Below the pieces are notes generated by a model. That model did no database searches and was not told the origin of the DNA. It saw only the letters and a program-made list of their open reading frames with translations. Positions 25,374-34,817 of a stretch of DNA of 64,000 bases are shown here, one piece after another. A program made the translations under genes and the position numbers. Every line of letters starts with the position of its first letter. Positions within the stretch are counted from its first letter, which is position 1. Source of the stretch: an uncultured Sphingomonadaceae bacterium (GTDB lineage Bacteria; Pseudomonadota; Alphaproteobacteria; Sphingomonadales; Sphingomonadaceae); contig CAIQHF010000035.1 in assembly GCA_903871605.1 (NCBI GenBank), forward strand, positions 31,852 to 95,851, read 5' to 3'.

Positions 25374-25858
25374 GATCCTGTCTCCTCCTGGTCGCTAGGT
25401 GCTGGCGATCGCGGCGTTGTCCGGCGTGATCCGCACGATCCCGCGCGAACGTGACGAACGATGGACGCCGGCGATGCCGGTCCGAGCCGCTTGCCCCTGG
25501 CCCGCACACGCGGATTGCGCAAGACATTGCGTGGGGCGGCGACGATCTGCTGGCCGCGCGCATCTGTTTGCTGCGCGCCGAGCGTGCAAGCGGCGTTCGG
25601 GTCGGCCCACAAATTCGGAAAACGTGTCGCTGGACGGCGGCCCGCAATGCAGGATGCATGAGGATCAGGAAGGCATATACTAAAGCGATGAAATTGCGTG
25701 TACCATCTTCGACGATTGATCTGAATCAATCGGTATTTTCCCGATTTTATAAATGTGGAACATAATAAAGAATTCTGTGTAATTGAACGTATGTTCGTGG
25801 GTGGCGCGAAGTTGCGGCCTGGGCTGGCGCATCTCAGTGGATTGCCGGAGTGTCTGTT
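25374..25858. other. Long intergenic region with an AT-rich promoter patch
   Basis: 485 bases between divergent genes. The right half is clearly AT-richer than the window (about 25680-25795) and contains the FNR/FixK-type box at 25716-25729 and a TATAAA at 25748-25753. The left half shows nothing. Confidence 0.6.
25716..25729. promoter_or_regulatory. FNR/FixK-type binding site
   Basis: TTGATCTGAATCAA matches the FNR/FixK consensus TTGAT-N4-ATCAA exactly, and flanking A and T extend the dyad to 16 bases. A TATAAA lies 28 bases downstream centre to centre, near the class II activator spacing. It suggests oxygen-responsive control of the 60-residue gene at 25859. Confidence 0.7.
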
Positions 25859-26041
25859 ATGCCGAACAGGGATAGCGGGGGTGAGCGCGAAGCGCAGGAA
25901 GGGGTGGCAACGCCGCCCCATGAAAACGCCTATTTTGATCTCATCGCGACGGCGGTCGCGCGATCGATGATCGACGATGAAATCCCTGAAGACATCAAGA
26001 CGCGGATCGTTCTTCTGGACATTCTCGACACGATCCAGTGA
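25859..26041 (+). CDS. Small acidic hypothetical protein behind an FNR/FixK box
   Basis: A 60-residue protein, acidic in its second half, opening PNRDSGGEREAQEG and continuing ENAYFDLIATAVARSMIDDE. ATG 25859 has GGAG at a nine-base distance; a GTG at 25850 is the only other start. No family recognised. It is the only gene downstream of the FNR-like box and is apparently monocistronic, since the next gene is convergent. Confidence 0.55.
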   Translation: MPNRDSGGEREAQEGVATPPHENAYFDLIATAVARSMIDDEIPEDIKTRIVLLDILDTIQ

Positions 26042-26156
26042 CTGCGCTCAAGCGAAACGAAGTGTGGCGACAGGAGCAAACGCCGCGAGCCGAACAGCGC
26101 GGATGGCAGTCTGTGTGCGTGCCTCGGGTCCGCGCTCTGTTGCCGCGCGCGACGTG

Positions 26157-26819
26157 CTAGCCGCAGCAGCGTTTGAACTTCTTTCCCGAACCGCACGGGC
26201 AGGGTTCGTTCCGGCCGGCCCTCGCAGCGTGCGTGCCCGGAGATGCCGCCGGCATCGGGCCGCCGCGCATCCGTCGATCGTGAACCGCAAGGATGTGGCC
26301 GGCGATTTCTATATGCGCCCGATCGCTCATCGCGTTGATCGCGATGCTGTCGAGCATGCTGTCACCGCGCGCGATCGCGATCAGCAGCGAGAGCCGCGAT
26401 ATGGCAGCCGCGGTATCCTCGTCGCCGTCATCGGCCAGCGCCGCCCAACTCTCCGGCCGCAACGCCATGGCCTCGGCGAAGCCGTCCAGCCAAGGCTCCC
26501 ACAGCACGTCGCCATTGCGTTCGTCGATGTCGAAAATCGGCCTCGGCTTGCGTCGGCCGAGATCGCGGACGATCTCGTTATAGCGTGCCATGACCGCATC
26601 GACGAACCACTGCGTGTCGATTGGATCCTCGAAGGGCGCGTCGTCCGCCCCCTCGCTCCCCCAGATGATCGGCAGCCATTCGCCCGGCGGGACGGCCTCC
26701 GGACAGACGAGCAGACCGGTGAGGAAGCCGTCCAGCTCGGTCAACAGCATCGGCTCGTCGAGCGGTAGATCGGCGAGCGCGTCGTCGAGGCGGCGGAGGC
26801 GGGAGGGCAGCTGGCGCAT
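26157..26819 (-). CDS. UPF0149 / YecA-family protein with SEC-C motif
   Basis: A 220-residue protein. The N-terminal domain matches the UPF0149/YecA fold (LLTELDGFLTGLLVCPE, then LPIIWGSE). The C-terminal 20 residues are a SEC-C zinc motif (RNEPCPCGSGKKFKRCCG) with the CxCx8CC pattern. SEC-C proteins bind zinc and are thought to associate with SecB or ribosomes; the specific role of YecA-type proteins is not settled. ATG 26819 is chosen as the family-like start. It converges on the 60-residue FNR-box gene. Confidence 0.9.
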   Translation of the reverse strand: MRQLPSRLRRLDDALADLPLDEPMLLTELDGFLTGLLVCPEAVPPGEWLPIIWGSEGADDAPFEDPIDTQWFVDAVMARYNEIVRDLGRRKPRPIFDIDERNGDVLWEPWLDGFAEAMALRPESWAALADDGDEDTAAAISRLSLLIAIARGDSMLDSIAINAMSDRAHIEIAGHILAVHDRRMRGGPMPAASPGTHAARAGRNEPCPCGSGKKFKRCCG

Positions 26820-26879
26820 GAACGTGCGGATAGCGGAACAATCGCATCGCCGCACCAACTTGCGCCGGACGCGCGTTCG

Positions 26880-27950
26880 TCAGCGACGGAGCCACCAAAG
26901 TCGCGCGCCGATCAGCGCGAGACTGGCAAGCCAAAGCCCCGTCAAGAGGATCAGAACGCGTCCGGGCAGGCCGCCGGCTTCGCCGGTATGAACCGGAAAC
27001 CAGGAATCGGCGAAGCGGCGGCTAGTCGGTGCGCCGGTCGCCGGGAAGACGCCGCGGAGGTGGCCGTTCGTCGCGTCGACAAGCACGAAGCTTGCCCCAT
27101 AGGCGCGTCGCCACTCGCCCGGCATGCGCAGCCTGATATAATAGGTCGCGTCGCCGGGGGGCGGCATGGTGACGGCGGCGAGCCGGCTTCCGGGCCATGT
27201 CCGCTCCGCCGTCTCGACGGCATCGGCAAAGGGCAGCGTGGCGCGGCCGGGAAGCGGCGACATCGCGACCGGGGTTGCGCCGATCAGCGATGAGACGCCG
27301 TCGTCATAGGCGAGCAATACGCCCGAGCCGACGAGAACCAGCGCTGGCAGGGCGCCGATCAAGCCGATTGCGCGGTGCCAGCCATAGTGGCGCGCAATCG
27401 CCGCGCCGGACAGGCGGGGACGCAGCACCTTGCGCCATGTCCCGCGACGCGGCCAGGCGAGGACCAGCGCACCTGCTATGTTGGTCAGCAGCATCAGGCC
27501 GCTCGCGCCGATGATCCATCGCCCCGTTCGTCCGGCGATCAGCGATTGATGGAGGATCACGATCGTGTCGATCAGTCGGCGACGCGCGCCCGGGCGATCG
27601 GTGCGGATCGGCATGCCGTCGCCGGTTACGCGCACCGTTGTCTCGCCGCCGCTGCTGTCGTCGGTCACGGTGATGTCATAGCGATCCCGGAATCCCGCGG
27701 ACGTCCATATCGAGGTGACGCGGCGCTGCGAGCCCGGCGGTGCCAGCGCCGCAATCCTTCGGCTCAGCGCCTGCAGATCGGTACCAGCGTGCCGCGCCGG
27801 GATGGATGCATCGTCGATCTCCCAGTGAAAGACGATGAGCATCCCGGTCACCGCCTGCAGCAGCCACAGGCTCGCCATGGCAAGGCTTAGCCGGCGGTGG
27901 AGCGTGACGAGCTTGCGCTTCAATCGCGCGGTGGGACGGACTGCGACCAT
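26880..27950 (-). CDS. PepSY-associated transmembrane protein
   Basis: About 356 residues with the PepSY_TM layout: an N-terminal helix (LHRRLSLAMASLWLLQAVTG) with the conserved LHR, a periplasmic PepSY-like domain, two central helices (GLMLLTNIAGALVLAWP and GLIGALPALVLVGSGVLLAY) and a last helix near the C-terminus (LILLTGLWLASLALIGARLW). HYGWHRAIGL carries the family's membrane-facing His. These proteins are linked to ferric-siderophore reduction. It is divergent from a siderophore-type TonB receptor, which supports that role. A GTG at 27992 is an alternative start. Confidence 0.85.
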   Translation of the reverse strand: MVAVRPTARLKRKLVTLHRRLSLAMASLWLLQAVTGMLIVFHWEIDDASIPARHAGTDLQALSRRIAALAPPGSQRRVTSIWTSAGFRDRYDITVTDDSSGGETTVRVTGDGMPIRTDRPGARRRLIDTIVILHQSLIAGRTGRWIIGASGLMLLTNIAGALVLAWPRRGTWRKVLRPRLSGAAIARHYGWHRAIGLIGALPALVLVGSGVLLAYDDGVSSLIGATPVAMSPLPGRATLPFADAVETAERTWPGSRLAAVTMPPPGDATYYIRLRMPGEWRRAYGASFVLVDATNGHLRGVFPATGAPTSRRFADSWFPVHTGEAGGLPGRVLILLTGLWLASLALIGARLWWLRR

Positions 27951-28017
27951 GCAATTCGGATGCCGCGAAAATGCGGACCGGGCCAGTTCCACCTTTTGAT
28001 CGCCGACGGGGCCAATT

Positions 28018-28055
28018 GGGTCGCGGCGCCCGGCGCTGATTGGACCCCGCGACCC
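28018..28055. repeat. Inverted repeat in the PepSY/TonB-receptor intergenic region
   Basis: Nine-base perfect arms GGGTCGCGG (28018-28026) and CCGCGACCC (28047-28055) are separated by 20 bases, in the region between the divergent iron-uptake genes. It could be a regulator site or an mRNA leader hairpin. It is not a canonical Fur box. Confidence 0.45.
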
Positions 28056-28177
28056 ACCATAATTGGATGTTTTCGGGTGCTAGCTCGTAGGCGGATGAAG
28101 GCTCCGCCGGAATGATAGTGGATTGTCGCAGAAAAGCGGGTAAATCGCATTTGCGAGTCGATAGCAACAAGGGGACA

Positions 28178-30319
28178 ATGATGACCAAGATAGTGGCGGT
28201 GAAGTCGGGTATCGCGCTGGCGGCGCTGGCGATGGCGATCGCGCCCGCCTATGCGCAGGCCGCGAACGGCGACGGAGCGGCCGGCGACACGAGCGAGGCC
28301 GACATCGTCGTCACCGCGCAGCAGGCGACGAAGCAGGTCGTCAGCGATGGCGATCTCGGCGCGCTCGGGCGCAGCGATGCGATGAGCACGCCTTTCAACG
28401 TCACCACCTTCACGGCGCGGCTGATCCTCGACCAGCAGGCGCAGACGATCGGCGACGTGATGAAGAACGACCCGGCGGTCCGCGTCACCAACGGCTACGC
28501 CAATTCGTCGCAGCTGTTCGTCATCCGCGGGTTCGAGCTCGACGGCGACGACGTCGCGATGGACGGTCTCTACGGGATCACGCCGCGCCAGCTGGTCTCG
28601 CCCGAGCTTTATGAAGGCGTCCAGGTGCTCAACGGCGCGAGCGCCTTCCTGTTCGGCGCAGCACCGGGCGGCTCGGGTATCGGCGGCGGCATCAACCTGA
28701 TCCCCAAGCGCGCGACCGAGAACAGCTTCGTCCGACTGACCGGCACCTATACGGGCTCGAGCATCTTCGGCGGCAATGTCGATGCCAGCACCCGCTTCGG
28801 CGCCGACAAGGATTTCGGCATCCGCGCCAATTTCGTCTATCGCGACGGCACGGGCGAGATCTCGCACGAAAAGCATGGCGCGACCGTCGGCGGCATCGAC
28901 TTCGACTGGCGGCACGGCGCGGGCAAGCTGACCGTCGATCTCGGCTACGAGCTGCAGAAGGCCAATTGGGTCGAGCCCGAGACGTTCATCGGCGCGGGCG
29001 CTGCGGTGCCCAAGCCGCCCAAGAACGACTATAATTACGGCCAGCCCTGGACCTACACGCATCTGCGCGATCTCTACGGCATCGTCCGCGAAGAGGTGCA
29101 GATCGCCAAGGATACCAGCGTGTTCGCGGCGTTCGGCTTCCGGCAGGGGCGCGAGAAGGGCAATTATTCGTCGGTGACGGTGACCAACGCCACGACCGGT
29201 GCCGGCATGGCCTACGGCTTCCCGGTCGCCTATAACCAGGACGCCTACGCAGCGCAGATCGGTTTGCGATCCGCGTTCGAGACCTTCGGCATCACGCACA
29301 AGCTGAACGTCGGTGCCTCGGCCAACTGGTCCGACAAGCGTGCCGCTTATGTCTTCGAAAATTACTATGACACCAACATCTACAACCGCCCTGTCGTCGA
29401 CGAACCCAGCGAGGTCTTCGGCGGCGGCGACTTCAACGATCCGACGCGCACCGGCTCGACCGATCTCGGCAGCCTCTACGCCTCGGACACGATCGGGCTG
29501 CTCAACGACCGCGTGCTCGTGATCGGCGGCGCGCGCTATCAAAAACTGGATATCCGCAGCTACAACTACGGCGTGCCGACACTGTCCTCCCGGTATAGCG
29601 ATCATGCGGTGACGCCGGTGGTTGGCGTCGTCGTCAAGCCGACTTCCTATCTGTCGATCTATGCCAATCGCATCGAAGGCCTGGCACAGGGCCCCGAGGC
29701 GCCCGCCAGCACGACCAACAGCGGCGAGATCTTCGCACCATATCGTTCGGTGCAATACGAGGTCGGTGCGAAGCTCAGCATCGCGCATCTGACCGCGACG
29801 GCGGCGCTCTACCAGATCAAGCAGCCGAGCGCCTATACCGACGCCACCAACACCTTTGTCGAGAACGGCGAACAGCGGAACCGCGGTTTCGAGCTGTCGG
29901 TCAATGGCGAGGCGAGCCGCTACATCCGCTTCATCGGCGGCCTGACGCTCAATCGCGCGAAGCTGGTCGCTACCGCGGGCGGCCTGCAGGACGGCAATTA
30001 CGCGATCGGCGTGCCCAAGACGCAGGTCAATTTCGGCGTCGAGCTGGTCCCGCCCGTCTTCGACAAGCTGACCCTTACGGGCCGCGTCATCCACACCAGC
30101 AGCCAGTTCGTGGATACCGACAATGCGCTCCAGATCCCGAGCTGGACGACCTTCGAACTGGGCGCGCGCTACATTCTGGTGACCGACAGCCACCCGATCA
30201 CGCTGCGCGCGACGGTCGACAATGTTGCCAACAAATCCTACTGGCAGTCGTCGTTCGGCGGCTATCTGCTGCCGGGAACCCCGCGCACCGCGCGCCTTTC
30301 GGCGACGGTGGAGTTCTAA
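28178..30319 (+). CDS. TonB-dependent siderophore receptor
   Basis: A 713-residue outer-membrane receptor. The N-terminus has a signal peptide (SGIALAALAMAIAPAYAQA) and a TonB-box-like ADIVVTAQQ. The plug domain includes DVMKNDPAVRV, LFVIRGFELDG, LYEGVQVLNGASAFLFG and GGGINLIPKRAT, typical of ferric-siderophore receptors. The beta-barrel ends ARLSATVEF with terminal Phe. It imports a ferric chelate with TonB-ExbBD energy. The start ATGATG at 28178/28181 follows AGGGGACA. It is divergent from the PepSY-TM gene and followed by a terminator at 30456. A weak dyad TCGCA-TT-TGCGA (28145-28156) precedes the start. Confidence 0.92.
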   Translation: MMTKIVAVKSGIALAALAMAIAPAYAQAANGDGAAGDTSEADIVVTAQQATKQVVSDGDLGALGRSDAMSTPFNVTTFTARLILDQQAQTIGDVMKNDPAVRVTNGYANSSQLFVIRGFELDGDDVAMDGLYGITPRQLVSPELYEGVQVLNGASAFLFGAAPGGSGIGGGINLIPKRATENSFVRLTGTYTGSSIFGGNVDASTRFGADKDFGIRANFVYRDGTGEISHEKHGATVGGIDFDWRHGAGKLTVDLGYELQKANWVEPETFIGAGAAVPKPPKNDYNYGQPWTYTHLRDLYGIVREEVQIAKDTSVFAAFGFRQGREKGNYSSVTVTNATTGAGMAYGFPVAYNQDAYAAQIGLRSAFETFGITHKLNVGASANWSDKRAAYVFENYYDTNIYNRPVVDEPSEVFGGGDFNDPTRTGSTDLGSLYASDTIGLLNDRVLVIGGARYQKLDIRSYNYGVPTLSSRYSDHAVTPVVGVVVKPTSYLSIYANRIEGLAQGPEAPASTTNSGEIFAPYRSVQYEVGAKLSIAHLTATAALYQIKQPSAYTDATNTFVENGEQRNRGFELSVNGEASRYIRFIGGLTLNRAKLVATAGGLQDGNYAIGVPKTQVNFGVELVPPVFDKLTLTGRVIHTSSQFVDTDNALQIPSWTTFELGARYILVTDSHPITLRATVDNVANKSYWQSSFGGYLLPGTPRTARLSATVEF

Positions 30320-30455
30320 GCGCACGCGGTCTGATCGAACCACCGTTACCCCCGGGGGTTCCGCTGCTTGGCCTCGCCAGAAGCGGGACCCTCGCGCGGG
30401 GCCGGGATGCCGGCGAATTGGTCCGTCATCTCTCCCAAGGATCGGCACGCGAAAA

Positions 30456-30491
30456 GGGCCGGGAGCGGATCGTCGCTCCCGGCCCTTTTTT
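30456..30491. terminator. Bidirectional intrinsic terminator
   Basis: A 12-base perfect stem, GGGCCGGGAGCG / CGCTCCCGGCCC (30456-30467, 30474-30485), with loop GATCGT and six T (30486-30491). Four A precede the stem, so it can end transcription from both the TonB receptor and the convergent gene at 30539. Confidence 0.9.
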
Positions 30492-30538
30492 GCCGCAACC
30501 GGCCGGCGACAGGCTGACCTATCGCCGGTCGCACCGGA

Positions 30539-31039
30539 TCACCGCGGCTTGGTCTGCGCGGCGTCGGGGTGCGCAGCCCGCCAGCCATCGAGCTTCGCGA
30601 CCCATTGCCCCGCCGAGATCGGACCATAGGCCTTGGTGTCGGTGTGCGCGGCGATCATCTCGCGGATGTGGACGAAATAGGCGGGGCCGCTCGGCATGTT
30701 GAGCGCCTTGCTCTTGGCGTCCATCGCCGCCTGCTGCGCCGTGGTCGGCTGGACGTCGGTCTCGGGCTTGAGCAGCAGCACGTCCCAATCCGCGCCGTCC
30801 TCGTGCACGAAGATCTGGATCGGGCCGATGCCGCCGGCGTCGGACACCTCGTCGGCGCGCGCAATGTCGCGGATGAACGCCTCCTGCTTGCCCGGCGCGA
30901 GCTTGAAGATCTCGATATAGGCCTCTGGCCAAACCGCATTTGCGGCCGCGTCGGCGGTGGGGATCGGCGCGGCGGGTTTCGCGGCGATCCCCGGCACGGC
31001 GAACAGGGCGGCGGCGCTCAACGCGATCAAGATCTTCAT
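30539..31039 (-). CDS. Secreted hypothetical protein
   Basis: A 166-residue protein with a clear signal peptide (ILIALSAAALFAVPGIAA). The mature part contains YIEIFKLAPGKQEAFIRDI, IQIFVHEDGADWDVLLL, and YFVHIREMIAAHTDT, a small alpha/beta fold like dimeric alpha-beta-barrel monooxygenase or stress proteins, but I do not assign a family. It is probably periplasmic. It converges on the TonB receptor across a bidirectional terminator and starts near 31039 with GAGGGAC just upstream. Confidence 0.75.
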   Translation of the reverse strand: MKILIALSAAALFAVPGIAAKPAAPIPTADAAANAVWPEAYIEIFKLAPGKQEAFIRDIARADEVSDAGGIGPIQIFVHEDGADWDVLLLKPETDVQPTTAQQAAMDAKSKALNMPSGPAYFVHIREMIAAHTDTKAYGPISAGQWVAKLDGWRAAHPDAAQTKPR

Positions 31040-31136
31040 GGCTGTCCCTCGGAATGATTATTTAACGCCGGACAGCTTCCTCAATAGTGGCGTCGCCAAA
31101 ACCGCCAGTTTATGGTCGTGCACGGGGCCAAGGCGC

Positions 31137-32600
31137 TCAGCCGGCCGCCTTTCGGATCGTCCGCAGCGCATGACGCGCCTCGTGCGACGTGAGGCTCGCA
31201 AAGCCGAAGCGAAGCCCGCTCTCCGTCTCGGGCTTCGACGTGAAGGAGCGCGAAGAGGCGAAGCGCAGGCCCATATCCGGTGCATGCGCCTCAATCCGCG
31301 CGAGATCGCCCGGCCGCAGGAAGCGCACCCAGAAGGCGAGTCCTCCGTCGGGCACCGCATAATCGGCGATCTCGCCCACCTCCTCCGCCAGCGCGTCGGC
31401 GAAGACCTGACGCCTGTCGGCATAGATCTGGCGAACCTTGCGCGCATGACGTCGCAATTCGCCATTCTCGATCAGTTCGGCGGCCGCTTCCTCGGTAAGC
31501 GTATTGCCCATTCCGTCGGTGAGCGAGACGCGGTGCGCGATCGCATCGATCACCTCCTCGGGCGCCGCGATATAGCCGATCCTCAGCGCCGGCAGCAGAA
31601 GCTTGGACAAGGAGCCGACATAGATCACCTGCGCGGGGGCATAGGCGGCCATCGGCAACAAGGGCTGCGAATCGAAATGAAATTCATGGTCGTAATCGTC
31701 CTCGATCACCGCAAAGCCGAACTGGCGCGCGAGATCGAGCACACGAAGCCGACGCTCCGGGCGCAGCGACACGGTGGTCGGGAACTGGTGGTGCGGGGTC
31801 AGGAACACCGCGCGCACCGGGTGGCGGCGGCAAAGCTGCTCGAGATCGCCGACGTCGATGCCTTCGCGATCGAGCCGGACGGTCACCACCTCGGCCCCGC
31901 AGGCGCGGAAGGCGGCGACCGCGGGTTCGTAGGTCAGTTCCTCGACCGCGACCGCATTGCCCGGGCGCAGCAGGATCTGCGCGGCGAGGAAGATGCCGTT
32001 CTGGCTGCCCCGCGTGATGCAGATGTTACGCGGCGTGACGCGCAGCCCGCGCTCGCTGCTCAACATCGTGGCGATCGCCGCGCGAAGCGTCTCGGCGCCG
32101 CGCGGATCGCGATACTGCAGCCGGTTGGCGCGCGATGCGCGCTGGATCGCGGCACGATAGGCCCGCGCCAGCAGGTCGGGGGGGAGCAGGCGGCCGTCGG
32201 GCGTTCCCTCGTCCAGCTTGAGCCCCTTGCCGTCGGGGATCGCGAGCGGTCGTGCGGGGCCCGCTTCGAAGCGATAGTCGGCGCCGCTCGGCTGCTCGAT
32301 CTCGGGGGGCGGATTGTCGCGGCGCGCGGAACCGGGAAGCAGCGAGGAGATCATCGTGCCGCGCGTGCTTTCGGACGACAGCCAGCCCTGCGAGATCAAA
32401 TCCTCATAGGCGAGCACCACGGTCTTGCGATTGACCGACAGCGCGGTCGCCAGTTCGCGACTGCTCGGCAGGAAGGTGCCCGAGGGGAGCCGGCCGCTCT
32501 CGATGTCGCGGATCAGCGCCTGGGTGATCTGCAGATAGATGGGGATATCGCGCGCCGCACTGATCTGTTCGCGGAGGCTGACTTTCCAGGGGCGGAGCAT
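31137..32600 (-). CDS. MocR-family PLP-dependent transcriptional regulator
   Basis: A 487-residue fusion. Residues 15-85 are a GntR winged helix (PIYLQITQALIRDIESGRLP, SSRELATALSVNRKTVVLAY), and 120-480 a type I aminotransferase fold with the PLP-binding lysine in SLSKLLLPALRIGY (Lys333) and DDYDHEF. MocR proteins such as PdxR and GabR use PLP to sense amines or vitamin B6. It is divergent from a PaiB-amidohydrolase operon, 208 bases away, which it probably controls. That makes an amine- or vitamin-responsive peptide/amide degradation unit likely (inference). Confidence 0.92.
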   Translation of the reverse strand: MLRPWKVSLREQISAARDIPIYLQITQALIRDIESGRLPSGTFLPSSRELATALSVNRKTVVLAYEDLISQGWLSSESTRGTMISSLLPGSARRDNPPPEIEQPSGADYRFEAGPARPLAIPDGKGLKLDEGTPDGRLLPPDLLARAYRAAIQRASRANRLQYRDPRGAETLRAAIATMLSSERGLRVTPRNICITRGSQNGIFLAAQILLRPGNAVAVEELTYEPAVAAFRACGAEVVTVRLDREGIDVGDLEQLCRRHPVRAVFLTPHHQFPTTVSLRPERRLRVLDLARQFGFAVIEDDYDHEFHFDSQPLLPMAAYAPAQVIYVGSLSKLLLPALRIGYIAAPEEVIDAIAHRVSLTDGMGNTLTEEAAAELIENGELRRHARKVRQIYADRRQVFADALAEEVGEIADYAVPDGGLAFWVRFLRPGDLARIEAHAPDMGLRFASSRSFTSKPETESGLRFGFASLTSHEARHALRTIRKAAG

Positions 32601-32808
32601 TGGTTCTCCTTTGGCGCCATTTCAGCGAACCTAACGGTCCACCTTAGATTTTGCATGTCGCTCAGCGCAAGCCCGTCATTGGTCCAGCCGCCTTCTCCGA
32701 ATTGGCGCTTGTGCGCGGCCGGGCGAGCGGAGATGAACCGTTGCGAGCGCACCGGCGGCCAGCGGTGCGGCGATATCGGGTCGGCGGAAGGCAATCGGGG
32801 CAAGCTGC

Positions 32809-33417
32809 ATGGTGGATCAATTCGAGCAGTATGACGACGCCGACGTGCGCGATCTTATCTCCGAATATCCGATGGCCTGGCTGCTCGCCGCAAGCGGCCG
32901 GGCCGACCAGACGGCGCTGCTGCCGCTGCTCGGCGAGTATGACGATGCGGGCGCGCTCGTCAGCCTGCTGGGGCATATTCCGCGGCGCCACCCGCTGGTC
33001 CCGGCGCTGCAGGCAGATGCTCGAATGCTGGTCCTGTTCCAGGGCCCTCATGCGTATATCTCGCCGGGCCAGGTCGGCATCGCCAACTGGGCGCCGACAT
33101 GGAATTTCGCGCAGCTCAGCATCGAGGCGGAGCTGGATTTCCTGCCCGACGAGACCGGTTCCGCGCTCACTGCGCTGGTCGGTGTCATGGAGCGCGGGCG
33201 GCCCGCGCCATGGGACGTCTCGGCGATGGGCGAGCGCTACGAGATGCTCGCCACGCGCGTCGTGGGCTTCCGTGCGCGCGTCGGCCGCGTCGTCGGGCGC
33301 TTCAAGCTCGGGCAGGACGAGCGGCCCGAGGTGCGCGAGACGATCATCGGGTCGCTCGGGGACACGCCGCTCGCGCGCTGGATGCGGCGCTTCGAAAAAA
33401 AGCGCGGCGGGGCATGA
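32809..33417 (+). CDS. PaiB-like FMN-binding negative regulator family protein
   Basis: A 202-residue protein with the PaiB/FMN-binding split-barrel pattern: ISEYPMAWLLAASG, GALVSLLGHIPRRHPLV, LVLFQGPHAYISPG, WAPTWNFAQLSIEAELDF. PaiB was described as a negative regulator of sporulation and protease genes in Bacillus; here it heads an enzymatic operon and more likely binds flavin. It overlaps the next gene by four bases (33414-33417), so it is translationally coupled. It is divergent from the MocR regulator, and many MocR genes are next to PaiB-type genes. Confidence 0.87.
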   Translation: MVDQFEQYDDADVRDLISEYPMAWLLAASGRADQTALLPLLGEYDDAGALVSLLGHIPRRHPLVPALQADARMLVLFQGPHAYISPGQVGIANWAPTWNFAQLSIEAELDFLPDETGSALTALVGVMERGRPAPWDVSAMGERYEMLATRVVGFRARVGRVVGRFKLGQDERPEVRETIIGSLGDTPLARWMRRFEKKRGGA

Positions 33418-34817
33418 CGACGCGCATCGCTCGCCGTCTCGCCGCGCTGCTGGGTGCGTCGATGCTCGCGGTCTCGTTGCCCGCGGCGCCGCCGCGCGTC
33501 GTGGCGCCGTGGCGCGTCGATCCGTTCCCGAGCACCTACCGCCCGCTGCCCCGCACCGATTTCCTGCTGACCGACGCGGCGATCCTCGACGGTGCGGGGC
33601 ATCGGCTCGATCACGGCGAGATATTGGTGCGCGACGGCAAGATCGTGCAGATCGCCGCGCAACTTCCCCATCCGGCGGGCATCCGCGTGATCGATGCACA
33701 GGGACGCTGGGTCACGCCCGGCATCATCGATGTCCACACGCACAACGGCACCTTCGTCGTCCCGCTGACTGACATCGACAAGGATTCCTCCGACGTCTCC
33801 GAGCTCGACAATCCCAATGTCGCGGATACCTGGATCGAGACCGCGATCAACGTGCAGGACACCGGCTTCTCTCGCGCGCTCGAGGGCGGTGTCACGACCA
33901 TGCAGGTGCTGCCGGGATCGAGCCCGATCTTCGGCGGGCGCTCGGTGATCGTCCATCCGATCGCGGCGACGCATGTCGCGGCGATGAAGGTCCCCGGCGC
34001 GCCGCAGGGCTTCAAGATGGCGTGCGGGGAAAATCCCAAGAGCCAGGATGCCGACGCCCACGACATCCACGGGCCGACCAGCCGCCAGGGCGAGATCGCC
34101 TTCATCCGCGAGGCGTTCATGGCGGCGCAGGACTATCGGGACGCATGGGATCGCTTCGCGGCGGGCAAGGCCGCGGCGCCGCCCAAGCGCGATCTCAAGC
34201 TCGAGGCGCTGGCCGGCATTCTCGCGGGCGATATCCGCGTCAACATGCACTGTTATCGATCGGACGACATGGCGACGATGCTCGAGGTCGCGCACGAGTT
34301 CGACTTCACCATCGGCTCGTTTCACCATGCTGCCGAGGCCTACAAGATTCCGGCGTTGCTGCGGCAGGCGGGCACCTGCGCGGCGGTGTGGGGCGATTGG
34401 TGGGGGTTCAAGATGGAGGCGCTCGACGGGGTGCGCGCCAATGCCGCGCTGCTCGATCGGGCCGGGGTGTGCGTCACCATGCATTCGGATTCGGCGATCA
34501 CCGGGCAGCGGCTCGCGATCGAGGCGGCCAAGGCGGGCGGCGCGGCGCGCGCGCTGGGGATCGAGGTGCCGCCCGAACGGATGATCCGCTGGGTGACGAG
34601 CAATCCCGCGCGCGTGCTCGGCATGGCGGATCGCATCGGCACGCTGGCCCCGGGCTACGACGCCGATCTCGTGATCTGGTCGGCCAGCCCGTTCAGCATC
34701 TATGCGCGCGCGGATCTGGTCGTGATCGACGGCGCGGTCGCCTATGCCCGCGCCGCGCCACCGCCGCACTCGTCCTCCGACTTCGAACTCGGCCGCATCG
34801 GAGCGCCCCGCCCGTGA
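33414..34817 (+). CDS. Amidohydrolase family protein (canonical HxH)
   Basis: A 467-residue metal-dependent amidohydrolase with an N-terminal signal-like segment (RLAALLGASMLAVSLPAA). The metal-binding HxH is intact in IDVHTHNG (His108, His110), followed by the hydrolase barrel and the C-terminal composite-domain end (NPARVLGMADRIGTLAPGYD, ADLVIW). It should be a periplasmic or exported imidazolonepropionase-like hydrolase. It is first of three amidohydrolase-fold genes in one overlapping operon (4-base overlaps on both sides). The substrate is unknown. Confidence 0.9.
   Translation: MTTRIARRLAALLGASMLAVSLPAAPPRVVAPWRVDPFPSTYRPLPRTDFLLTDAAILDGAGHRLDHGEILVRDGKIVQIAAQLPHPAGIRVIDAQGRWVTPGIIDVHTHNGTFVVPLTDIDKDSSDVSELDNPNVADTWIETAINVQDTGFSRALEGGVTTMQVLPGSSPIFGGRSVIVHPIAATHVAAMKVPGAPQGFKMACGENPKSQDADAHDIHGPTSRQGEIAFIREAFMAAQDYRDAWDRFAAGKAAAPPKRDLKLEALAGILAGDIRVNMHCYRSDDMATMLEVAHEFDFTIGSFHHAAEAYKIPALLRQAGTCAAVWGDWWGFKMEALDGVRANAALLDRAGVCVTMHSDSAITGQRLAIEAAKAGGAARALGIEVPPERMIRWVTSNPARVLGMADRIGTLAPGYDADLVIWSASPFSIYARADLVVIDGAVAYARAAPPPHSSSDFELGRIGAPRP

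Noticed and set aside
27920..30448. Open frame of 842 codons antisense to the siderophore receptor
   Set aside because: No protein family character and complete overlap with the receptor, whose motifs are clear.
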